Positions 1-10,049 of a DNA stretch of 64,000 bases are shown one piece after another. Each line of letters begins with the position of its first letter. The stretch's first letter is position 1. Both the position numbers and the translations under genes were made by a program. The stretch spans positions 10,093,105 through 10,157,104 of the forward strand of contig OX453280.1 in the NCBI GenBank assembly GCA_949710005.1. Direction: 5' to 3'. Origin of the DNA: Ricordea florida. Lineage: Eukaryota; Cnidaria; Anthozoa; Corallimorpharia; Ricordeidae. A model generated the notes under the pieces. That model ran no database searches. It was given only the letters and a program-made list of their open reading frames with translations, and was not told the origin of the DNA.

Positions 1-1386
1 GGATCAGTACGAAGGACTTAAAGATTACTTCGTATCCACCATTGTATCGTACGTAATGTCTCTTCATGATATTTTACACCTATGGCGTCGTCGCGTAGTA
101 GAAGGAAACATCTGTCAGTTAACTTCTATCTCCGTAGAACGTTTGTATCCACTTTCTCCATATCCGTACGCTATTTTACATCAGATTATTACCTCTTTAC
201 AAGCAAGAAGCCGTTTCGAATTCCACTCATTGAAAACGACTGGACAAAGTACAGAATTGTCTATGGTAAACCAGGTACTGGAAAATCTCAACTGCTAGTA
301 AGAGCGCTTCATCACGCTGTTCAACAAGAATACGCGGTTCTCTTGTGTGCACCAATTGGTCTTGTAGCTCAAAGTTATCGATGTATTTTTGGCGTTGCAG
401 TCGTCACGGAAACCATTCATTCCGCTTTTCACATTCCTGTACAACAAAACGCTTCTCAAGACGTGAACTTTCACTTGAACGCCTATGACCTCGTTGTGGT
501 AGACGAAGCTTCCATGATTTCTCCAGAAACATTCGCTATAATGGCATCTACTTTGAATCGTCTCAACATGCGTCCAATCGTCATCATTGCCGGTGACAAG
601 TGTCAACAACAACCTCTTCAAACAGTCCGTGGAATAATATCTGCTCAAACATCTATTCTCAACGACAATACCTTCACTTGCGACAACTCCGTAAAGCATT
701 CTCTGTACCAACAATTTCGTGCCATCGATGTTTCTTACGCGCGTTTTCTAGACATAAGATACACGCAACCCAACCAGAACCAATTGGACGACTTTCAAGC
801 TAATATCGTTCTTTTCCCCACTGGAGAAGTGCCCGACGAAGACCTCTGGACAGCCTTTCAGAGTAAACCAGAAGCCACCGTAATGACCGTCTCAAGAAGA
901 GAAGCCCAAGACGTCAACGATGTAGTAGTATCCAAGTTGTTCGCTACTCAAGAGCCTCTTACTAACATCCCGTGTGACTCGGTATACCAAAGTCAACCAA
1001 TCTTTCCGTATCGCCACATGCGAATCCTCATCAATGAAAACAGAGACAAAACTCATAGAATTGTGAACGGACAACAAGCAACCATCGTCTCTAGCTCGGG
1101 TAACACGCTGCTAATTCGTTTTCCAGATCAACAACAGTCTTTCCTATACCCTGTTACGCATGCAACACAAGACGGCTCCACAACCCATTATCCATTCACT
1201 CCCGCCTACGCAACGACCATATGCAAGTCCCAAGAACAAGATCTGAAGCATCTCGTTCTTTGGCTTGATTGTCCTCAAATGCCTTCCGGTATGACTTACG
1301 TTGCTCTTTCTCGAGTAAGAAGAAAATCTGATCTCACTATTGTACAGCGTATGGAGTCATCTCAAGTCGTTCCTGTTCGTCTCTAA
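1..1386 (+). pseudogene. Helitron-type helicase, copy A (C-terminal part, frameshifted)
   Basis: This is the C-terminal part of a Pif1-family (SF1) helicase from a rolling-circle transposon, which would unwind DNA during element replication. The Walker A motif GKPGTGKS is encoded near 265-290, Walker B VVVDEASMI near 500, and the terminal Pif1 motif TYVALSRVR near 1300. It is about 85-90% identical to copy B at 12240-13420, which shows the upstream Rep domain is simply outside the window. Relative to copy B, 21 nt are replaced by 2 nt at 217-219. The first ~70 codons therefore run in one frame (56-217) and the rest in another (to the TAA at 1386), so the copy is not translatable as one protein. 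It keeps the C-terminal ~70 residues that copy B has lost. The family call rests on motifs and on the Rep domain seen in copy B. Confidence 0.88.
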
Positions 1387-1621
1387 ACGACATCTTACAA
1401 GTGACTGCCCACATCTCTTCGCAATAACCAGTTCCTGTCTCCTAGAGATAAAAATCCAATTTTGTCAGACTAGTGAATAACATGTGTTGTCCAAGATATG
1501 GCTATGTGTATACAACGCATCATAGCAAACGTATTGCCATCGTTATGTGTCATCCATTAACGCCTCGAAATAATCTTGTTCCAAATGCTGTATAACACTG
1601 ATGTCCTTCTCTTGTTTGTAG

Positions 1622-2938
1622 ATGGCTCATCAAACCGCCGCCAATCAAGGTTCGAAAACGAATTACAATCGTCATTTTCTGCGAAGTTTTTTGTTGAACT
1701 ACGGCACCGCCCTGCAAGACATGACTGACGAGGACGTTCTCAAACGATTGCACGACTTCAACTGCGAATGGCTGAAAGAACCCAACGTCGCGATCTCGGA
1801 AATGTCTCAGACAATAAAATCCAACATACCCTTGGTTGGCCAATACAGCGGCACTGTTTTCAAGCAGGATTTCGTAAACGACTTACTTGGTTACTTTCAA
1901 CCTCTTGCCGATTCGCTCGCTAAACTGGACAATAAAGACAAATCTAATAGCGACCACCAGTTAAAGAAGACGTAGTACAAGTGTTAAAAACAATCTATGA
2001 AGATCGTAACCTGGAACAATGGGTAGAAGACGCTTTTAACGCTGCGGGTCCACTCTTGATGATCACCACCCAATTGATGGCCATAGGAGCTCTTATGAGA
2101 AACGTTGACACCAGTGCTGAAAAATGTGAAAGAACCCCTGCAAATCAAACTTTTAAAGAAGATCCCTCTCCACGACACATGAGACAATACCTGATAGATT
2201 TCGTAGTTAAAAAACGTCGATTTGTAGCAAGATCAACTTCCCTGTGGGATGAAGACTCTGAAGATGATGAAGACAGGCCTACCGCGACCCGTGGCGCTCG
2301 ATCTAGACGAAGATTCCGAACCAGAACATCTCCTTCTCCATCACCCACTTCACCTCCAAGCACTTTCACAGCCACTTCCACTAGAACTTCGCGTTCCCAG
2401 TCCGCTCAACGACGACAGTCCTCCAGACAAACCGCACGTGCCCCTTACGAAAATGTAACATCTAGAAAAAGATGTTTCGCCGCCGAACAAATCACGTCCA
2501 AAAGCACTAGATCCAGAAAACGACCACTTCATGCCACCTTGTCCGACGTAGAAGATCCACCGTCTGAGCCTCGACCGTCCACATCCAAAACGACCCCACA
2601 GAAAACAAAGGAACAAAAGACGTACCCATCTTCCGGCTCCAAAACTATTGACTCCTCTTCAGACGCGTCCTCCGAAAAAAAAGCCTGTATCAAAGAAAAA
2701 GACTCCCTCCACCTCTACCGCATCAAAACAGCCACAAGAAAAACTCGTTAAACCTATCAGTTCTCCTTCCTCTGTACAAGACTTTGACCCTAAGAAACAG
2801 ACTGCCACCTCTCAAAGACAAACCAGACAGACCGCGTCCATCACCAAAAAGAAACAAGTCACAGACAAGGGTAAGGCTATTGATGTTTGGAGTGAAACGC
2901 CCGAAACACCGAAAGAACGAGGCAAAATCAAAAAGTGA
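1622..2938 (+). pseudogene. Accessory ORF of Helitron copy A, unknown function, three frame pieces
   Basis: An ORF starting at ATG 1622, about 235 bp after the helicase stop, on the same strand. I do not recognise it. The first ~200 residues look globular and helical, with segments such as NRHFLRSFLLNYG and GPLLMITTQLMAIGALM. The remainder is low-complexity and strongly basic/serine/proline rich (RSRRRFRTRTSPSPSP, many KK and RR), as in nuclear or DNA-binding tails. Reading continues in a second frame from before 1981, where the frame is open upstream of the ATG, so a frameshift lies about 1940-1975. A second shift occurs in the run of eight A at about 2675, moving to the frame that ends at 2938. 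Joined, it would be a protein of ~430 residues. Copy B has lost this region entirely. A Helitron cargo or accessory protein is the likeliest role, but this is inference. Confidence 0.5.
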
Positions 2939-2949
2939 TTTTTTCTTGA

Positions 2950-4300
2950 ACAATAACACTTAAAAAACAGATCTAGCATTTTCTCCTATTAGTGTCGTAT
3001 CTCTTAGTATTACTTAAAAGTTTGGAAATTCAGGTTTTGCTACCGTACAAAGACATCGTATTGCAAATCACGTTTGTTTTTTAATTTCACCAGTTTCCAG
3101 CTTTTTCTTAAAAGCGGTGGACGTGAAATTTGAACACAAACTGACGTCAATGAGACAACGGCCCAACAACTTTTTTGTTTCACTTACTTGTGCTGCGACA
3201 AAAAAACACATTGCATATAATGTTTCAAGTTACGCTTTTTTCAACAAGTTAATGCTATTTACGAAATCAAAGTTGTTCCCATTCATATTTTCTATTTAAC
3301 ACATTCACGTGTCAAGCGTAGAACGCGTACAAAGAAAATACGTTCATAAGAGCGTTTGCTTTTCAGTCATTTTCAGCGTTTTCTTAGTGGTCCTAGTGAA
3401 ATTCATAGTGAACATATTGCAAACCACGTTTGTTTTTTAATTTCACCAGTTTCCAGCTTTTTCTTAAAAGCGGTGGACGTGAAATTAGAACACAAACTGA
3501 CGTCAATGAGACAACGGCGCAACAACTTTTCCATTTCACTTAGTTGCGCTGCGACAAAAAAAACACATTGCATAATGTTACAAGTTACGCTTTTTTCAAC
3601 AAGTTAATGCTATTTTCGAAATCAAAGTTGTTCCCATTTGTATTTTCTATTTAACGCATTCGTGTGTCAAGCGAAGAAAGCGTACAAAGAAAATACGTCC
3701 ATAAGAGCGTTTGCTTTTCAAAGTCAGTTATTTTCAGCGTTTCCTTAAAGTCCTCATAGTGAAATTCAAAGTGAACGTATTGCAAACCACGTTTGTTTTC
3801 TAATTTCACCAGTTTCCAGCTTTTTCTTAAAAGCGGTGGACGTGAAATATGAACACAAACTGGCGTTAATGAGACAAGCGCGCAACAACTTTTCCATTTT
3901 ACTTTTTTGTGCTGCGACAAACAAAGACATCGCATAATGTTACAGGTTACGCTTTTTTCAACAAGTTAATGCCAATTTCGAAAGCAAACTTGTTTCCATT
4001 TATATTTTCTATTTAACACATTCATGTGCCAAGCGTAAGAACGCGCACAGACAAAATATGTCCATAACAGCGTTTGCTTCTGAAAGTAAGTCATTTTCAG
4101 CGTTTTCTGAAAGTCGTCATAGTGAAATTCAAAGTGAAGATATTCCAAACCGCGTTTGTTTTCTAATTTCACCAGTTTCCAGCTTAATCTTAAAAGCGGT
4201 GGACGTGAAATTTGAACACAAACTGCCGTCAGTGACACAACAGCGCAACTGGTTTTCCATTTCAATTTTTTACGCTGTCACAAACATATTGTATAACGTT
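2950..4300 (+). repeat. Tandem repeat array A, ~360 bp unit, about 4 copies
   Basis: Four diverged tandem units can be anchored on a TATTGCAAACCACGTTTG-like motif at about 3060, 3416, 3778 and 4140, giving a period of 356-362 bp. Each unit contains a conserved core reading CCAGTTTCCAGCTTTTTCTT followed by AAAAGCGGTGGACGTGAAAT, then an ACACAAACTGACGTCAATGA segment and an ending CAACAAGTTAATGC. Short ORFs in both directions are shadows of the repeat. The same unit recurs after copy B (13430-14400), so the array belongs to the element rather than to the locus. Confidence 0.9.
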
Positions 4301-5380
4301 AAAGTAGTAGAAGTCCAAATAAAGAGCATTGCCTGTTGTAAGAACACGCTAGTTTTTTTAAGTTGTCTTTACCACGTTTCAGCAAAAAAAAAAAACTCAA
4401 AAGACGTTTTCTTTACGTTTTGAATTCGTTTGGAATTGAAGATTAATGAAGCAAAAACTGTTCATTTATCGCTGAATTACTCACGCTGGATCCAACAAAG
4501 TAACTCGGGCAGATTTAAGAAATGCTTTTAAAAACAGACAAGGCAAAAACTTGACGCATATATAAATGCATTTTTTCATCGCGTTCACTAACGCCAAGGA
4601 AAAACACATGACGCGAGTAATCTTTATATTTGAATCGATCTTGTTTACATTATGAAAAACGCACTTAACACATTAAGAGCGTTTCGTCAATGTGTATCCA
4701 CCGACATTTAAATAAACCCTTCAATCGAAAAACTCGAAGCATCAGTAAATGCTGTTTTCTTTCGCGTTGACTGACGCGACAGAAAAAGACACCACACGTT
4801 TTATCGCTTACATTTCAATCGAGCTTGTTTGCGCTACAAAAAAACTCACTTAAGAAATTTACAGCGTTACGTCAATGTGCTGCACGGGAAATGTCTTGTA
4901 CAAATGCAAACAATCTCGACAACGTAAAAGACTGTGTATGAAACAACACAAAAAACAAGTCTTTGTTAATTACTCTTTAGAACACATTAAAGTAATCAAT
5001 AGTAGTTAATTATTTACGTTAAGGACTCAAAATAAGAACGGAGTTGTATCCCATGTGCGTACAAAAGTAAACGTGTTTAAATACTAGTAATAAAGAATAT
5101 GAAATGACACTTGCCTATTCTGATTTGCTTGCTTGCTTTCTCGCGTTGTTTTCGTCCTTTTACTCTGCGCACGTTTTCCTCCATTGAAAAATATGCAAGA
5201 ACAACAAACCGCCATTATCAATATAATAAAACAAAGTGTTTGACTTCAAATCCGTATGACGTATATTTCGTGAAAAACAGATTTTCTAAAGAAGACAGTG
5301 AAAACACTGTACATACATGCATTCCTTTCTTTACTCTCGACTTTATCACTGGCTTATGCAGCTAATATATCCAAGCATTT
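4301..5380. other. Non-coding tail of Helitron copy A
   Basis: No ORF of note. The AT-rich sequence is homologous in order to 14400-15950 after copy B. Shared landmarks are a GAATTGAAGATTAATGAAGC-like segment, repeated 'aatcgatcttgtttacattatg' type blocks, and the segment reading ACGTGTTTAAATACTAGTAA near 5075 that precedes a CTTGC stretch. The colinearity between copies shows it is part of the mobile unit. Function unknown. Confidence 0.6.
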
Positions 5381-5755
5381 AACTATCAGATGACACACAG
5401 TCCACAACACCGGGAACTAAATTCCCTAGTCTTTTCGAACAGTGTGTGGGTTCTTTTACGTCCCAAGGCATCAAGTGTAAAGACTTGTGAGACGGGGCAC
5501 ACGGTTTATCGTCCTCATCCGACAAGACTAGATAGTCTAACCGTTTGCACATGTCATTACAAAGGCAACAGTTTCTCCTCAATTATTTAAGTACCCTGAG
5601 TGTTAATCCGGCGGGGTACAAATACACAATGTGAACTTTTAATGAAGTGCCTCGTTTTCAAATCAAACGCCTTATGAGATAAAATGTCGGATCAAAGATT
5701 TCTTTGAGCAGGGTGGAAAGGGGTGGGAAATGTTCGTATAAAGACATGCTAAATG
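5381..5755 (-). mobile_element. CR1/L2-like LINE 3' fragment, copy 1
   Basis: A 370 bp block with the hallmark CACCGGGAACTAAATTCCCT and GTGTGGGTTCTTTTACGTCC segments, then GACGGGGCACACGGTTTATC. The same block is at 15935-16307, and a shorter relative lies inside the 28S gene at 26186-26379, where it ends in a (TTGA)n tail typical of CR1/L2-type LINE 3' ends. I associate it with a LINE 3' UTR common in anthozoans, from memory. The homology to 15935-16307 stops abruptly at 5753. Confidence 0.55.
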
Positions 5756-7240
5756 CCACAGATTTCATTCACCCAGCCTCAGCGCCTCCTAAACTCCATC
5801 ACTCTAGTCTATCGAAACTCCGTAATGCGAAACGTTTCACTATATTAAGCGTATTCTAGGAAAACGTTTATATAGCGTCATTATGTCTTAAATTTGTGGT
5901 AACTATTCTGAAACACGTTTGACAGTGAAAGTGGCCTATTTCTCTTCCTTATATCTTGACGTTATTTTGCTCTGCATGGCTCAATTTTTACGACGATCTA
6001 GTTAAGGGGCCATTGTTGACGTGTGCTAAGTTTGACGGTGTCACCTACTATCTGTCGTGTGTTACAGCGTTTTGAAAACGAGTGTTTTCCAAGACAATTT
6101 GAAGTTGCGTAGCGTTCAGGACAAGTCTCTTAATTTCGCAAGGAAAGTGCTCAATTTTTCGCATTTCTCATAGCTTTTTCTGGGAAACAATCTCATTTGA
6201 AGTTGTAGATCGTTTTCTTTAGTGTTGGCTGAAGTACGGCGACAAATGTACTCTTCCTGATTTATGCATATCATTAAATTTATTCTAAACGGCATCCAGT
6301 TATTAAACTTTAATTATAGCTGATACTCGCATTTTAGATCTTCTACGTCAAAGGGTATGCTGTGTTCTTTCTCATATCCAAAAACGAATGGATTTCGTTC
6401 TATTTCTGCTGAGTTACAGCTGTTTTTGTTTTTCATACAAACGTCTGTAATTTTCGATCCAAGTCCACAATTTTTCGTAAAAACTACTAATTCGTTGGCG
6501 TAAAGCCTTTTTCTTTCTTTCTTTATAGTAAAACTATATACAATATCACTTTTGGTTAACTTACTTAAGTGTTTTCCTTCTTGTACGGTTCATGTGTATT
6601 GAGTTATTTCCGTTTTTCTGCATAAAATAAACACAACATTGGCGTACCTTCAGCGAATGTCAACTTGATGTGTTCAGCATTAATCATGTGACTTGTCTGT
6701 TTTCTTTGGGGTTCGCTTGTTTAAACGACATATACTTTGTTTCTCTTTTGTATCACTCTGTTAACGTGTCCAGTGTTAACGGGTCTACTGTTTTCGCGTT
6801 GGTTTCTTCCATTGAGTTTGCGAAATATACAACACTTACATGTCTAGAAATCTTTGTGGAGTTCTTTTACTGTTAGGTAAGGCTTGTTGTTTACTTTGGT
6901 TTGCGTCGTGTTTTCTTTCTTTTTAACTAGTTTTAAGCAAATTTTATTTCTACTGTCGCCCTTTAGGCTGTTTATTTGCGTTTTATAAAGCTTTTGAACT
7001 CTGTTGATAGTCGACTTAGTTAACTCGTGTGCTTTTCCTATATTGTTCTCTGAACTATTTTGGGCGTGTCTTCTGACTTCGTTGTTTGTTATTCTCTTGC
7101 AGAGGCGTTGCTATTTTCACCATCGTTGCAACTTGGTTTCGTTTTCTTCTTATTGTCCGGTAAGACACTTTTTCTTCTTATATTGTTTGCTACATTTTGG
7201 ACCTTTGCGTAACGTTTTCGTACGGGTGAAAACCTTTATT
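5756..7240. other. No gene seen; T-rich spacer upstream of the 117 bp array
   Basis: T-rich sequence with many short T/C runs and small open frames (6670-6876, 7004-7255) rich in Phe, Leu and Cys. These follow from the base composition and resemble nothing I know. No RNA gene seen. Confidence 0.4.
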
Positions 7241-7770
7241 TTGATGCAGAATTGATAATTAGGTTAAACAGCGTGTTTTATCGTATCTGTAGCGTTTTCC
7301 TTTTTGTTACACGTCAATGTAATCTTTTCTTGGGCGGAGTGGAAAACTTTTCTTTTGACGCAGAATTAATAATTAGGCTAAACAGCGTGTTTTACGGTAT
7401 GTTTAACACTTTCCTTTTTGCTATACATCAATGTAATCGTTTGTCGGGCAAGGCTAAAAACCTTTGTTTTTACGCAGAATTAATAATTAGGCTAAACAGC
7501 GTGTTTTACGGTATGTTTAACACTTTCCTTTTTGCTATACATCAATGTAAACGTTTGTCGGGCAAGCCTAAAAACCTTTGTTTTTACGCAGAATTAATAA
7601 TTAGGCTAAATCTTTGTTTTCACGCAGAATTAATAATTAGGCTAAACAGCGTGTTTTATTCTATGTTTAATGCCTTACATTTTCTTTTACATCAATGTAA
7701 TCTTTTGTCGGGCGGAGCTGAAAACGTTTGCTTGGGCGGAGAATTACTAGCGTGCTTCAATTTCAATTAA
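7240..7770 (+). repeat. 117 bp tandem repeat that keeps an open frame (39-residue unit)
   Basis: Units begin at GCAGAATTAATAATTAGGCT at about 7245, 7362, 7478, 7590 (partial) and 7625, and run through a CAGCGTGTTTTACGGTATGT and ATACATCAATGTAATCGTTT block. The period of 117 bp is a multiple of three, so one frame (7252-7770) stays open and encodes a repeated LIIRLNSVFYGMFNTFLFAI-like segment that is hydrophobic and Cys/Phe rich. One unit is internally deleted to about 35 bp. Whether the frame is used is unknown; the 3n period is suggestive but weak evidence. Confidence 0.75.
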
Positions 7771-7999
7771 AAAATGCACATTAAGCTTTGAGTGAGTTTC
7801 TAACCATGTTGAACTGTTGTAAATCGCTTTGTTCTCTTTGTTTTGCAGTTTTCGTCTTCTTTTCCCTTTGTTACGTTTTACAAAGCGTGTGTGGTGTTTT
7901 TCACTGTTGTCCAGGTGAGCAATGTCTATTTTTTTTTTCTAGTAATTCTTTTACCGCAATTGGAATGTCACAAGTTTCCTCTCCTTCTCCTCCGCGGGT

Positions 8000-9350
8000 A
8001 TCTTTGAGTTTTGAGTCTACGCGCAACAAAGCCAAGGCGATCCGCCGGAGATCTCTTGTAGTTTTCAATACAGCGAGCTTCAGCGTACAAAAATAGGCTA
8101 TCGGTTTACTCAGGTCACTCTTACTTAAGGCCCTGCAGTCCATTAACGTCCATTTACATACGACTCCGTTTCAAGCTTTAACTCTACGCGCAACAAAGAC
8201 AAGGCGATCCGCCGGAGATCTCTTGTCGTTTTTCAATACACGAAGCTAAAGCGTACCAAAATAGCCTATTGCTTTACTCAGGTCACTCTTACTTAAAGCC
8301 CTGCAGTCTAGTAGCGTGCATTTACATACTTCTTCGTTTGAAGCTTTAAGTGTACGCGCAACAAAGCCAAGGCGATCCGCCGGAGATCTCTTGTAGTTTT
8401 TCAATACACGCAGCTAAAGCGTATCAAAATAGCCTATTCCTTTACTCAGGTCACTCTTACTTAAGGCCCTGCAGTCCATTAACGTCCATTTACATACGAC
8501 TCCGTTTGAAGCTTTAACTGTACGCGCAACAAAGCCGAGGCGATCCGCCGGAGATCTCTTTTCGTTTTTCAATACACGAAGCTAAAGCGTACCAAAATAG
8601 CCTATTGCTTTACTCAGGTCACTCTTACTTAAAGCCCTGCAATCTAGTAGCGTGCATTTACGTACTTCTCCGTTTGAAGCTTTAAGTGTACGCGCAACAA
8701 AGCCGAGGCGATCCGCCGGAGATCTCTTGTAGTTTTTCAATACAGGTAGCTTAAGCGTACCAAAATATGCTATCGGTTTACTCGGGTCACTCTTACTTAA
8801 GGCCGTGCACTCTAGTAGCGTCCATTTACATACTTCTCCGTTTGAAGCTTTAAGTCTACGCGCAACAAAGCCAAGGCGACCCGTCGGGGTTCTCTTGTAC
8901 TTTTGCAATACAGGGAGGTTAAGCGTACCAAGATATGCTATCGGTTTACTCGGGTCACTCTTAGTTAAGGCCGTGCACTCTACTAACGTCCATTTACATA
9001 CGACTTCGTTTCAAGCTTTAACTGTATGCGCAACAAAGCCAAGGCGATCCGCCTGAGATCTCTTGTGGTTTTTCAATACACGCAGCTAAAGCGTATCAAA
9101 ATAGCCTATTCCTTTACTCAGGTCACTCTTAGTTAAGGCCCTGCACTCTACTAACGTCCATTTACATACGACTCCGTTTGAAGCTTTAACTGTACGCGTA
9201 ACAAAGCCAAGGCGATCCGCCGGAGATCTCTTGTACTTTTTCAATACAGGAACCTAATGCGTACCAAAATAGAGTACCGCTTTCCTCGGTAGACTCCTGC
9301 TTATAATCCTGCAACACAGTAGCGTCACATTTAGATACGACTCCGTTCAT
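8000..9350. repeat. 168 bp tandem array, about 8 copies
   Basis: Eight head-to-tail units of ~168 bp anchored on TACGCGCAACAAAGCCAAGG at about 8018, 8185, 8353, 8520, 8687, 8855, 9023 and 9190. Each has a GATCCGCCGGAGATCTCTTG block, a TTTTTCAATACA block and a TTTACTCAGGTCACTCTTAC block. The last unit decays at about 9345. Units alternate in small variants (for example ctccgtttgaagc or cgtttcaagc), suggesting duplication of dimers. The period is satellite-like. No ORF or RNA gene explains it. Confidence 0.92.
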
Positions 9351-10049
9351 AAGTATTCTATTTGGCACTTGTTTAAATTACCACATCACTTTCCAAATAC
9401 CGTGCTTAAACGAACAATTTCTTTAGTGATATCTTGATGTAAACAAATTGCCTAGTACTTCTTGTTAATTATTGTTTTCTAACATATCTTTACCTTACTT
9501 TCTGTTACCTATTGTAGTACTTCTCCTCTCCTTTGATTCCTTCTTCATCGTTGGAGCAAGAATTGTAAGTACCAACTTGTTGTACGCTTTCTGTTACTAC
9601 ATAGGCTTCTTTAAGCTGGAGACGATCAGCCAAACTTTGTAATCTCAATTAAGAAAAGCTTACGACATATGCTTTTAATGATCTATAAGGCGCATTATAG
9701 TGCTTTTCATTGACTGTGTAACTAGTATTTTAATGACTTTTGGTAGACTGTCACTTTCCATCATTCACAGTAACATTGTTTTCGCGTTTTCAGTATCTCG
9801 TTTTACTGCCGTTGACTGCTGTTGATTTTCCTTGACAATTCAGCACTCTTGCGTAAAAATAGTCTATTAATAATGTCACGCTTTTTGGGCGTTACTTGTT
9901 GAAAGTTCGTTGTAACTCGAACTAAATTAGCGTTGGTTAAATGCTATTTTTCTGTCTTACGAATCCAATTGTGAACCACTTTCCCAATATGTCTTGTGGG
10001 TGCACGTTGTGTAACGCGACATTGTCAGTTGTCTTAGTACGACGAAAAT
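9351..10049. other. AT-rich leader upstream of Rep-helicase copy B
   Basis: No gene seen. The sequence is AT-rich and ends at the ATG of the Rep-helicase (context GAAAATATGGCATCG at 10050). It presumably includes the promoter and 5' leader of copy B, but I see no clear TATA or initiator. Confidence 0.4.

Noticed and set aside
295-714. 139-codon frame on the - strand, also seen at 12546-12965
   Set aside because: Antisense of the conserved helicase core; conserved only because the helicase is.
8000-9350. CRISPR array
   Set aside because: The unit is 168 bp with no short-repeat/unique-spacer alternation, and the context is a eukaryotic genome.
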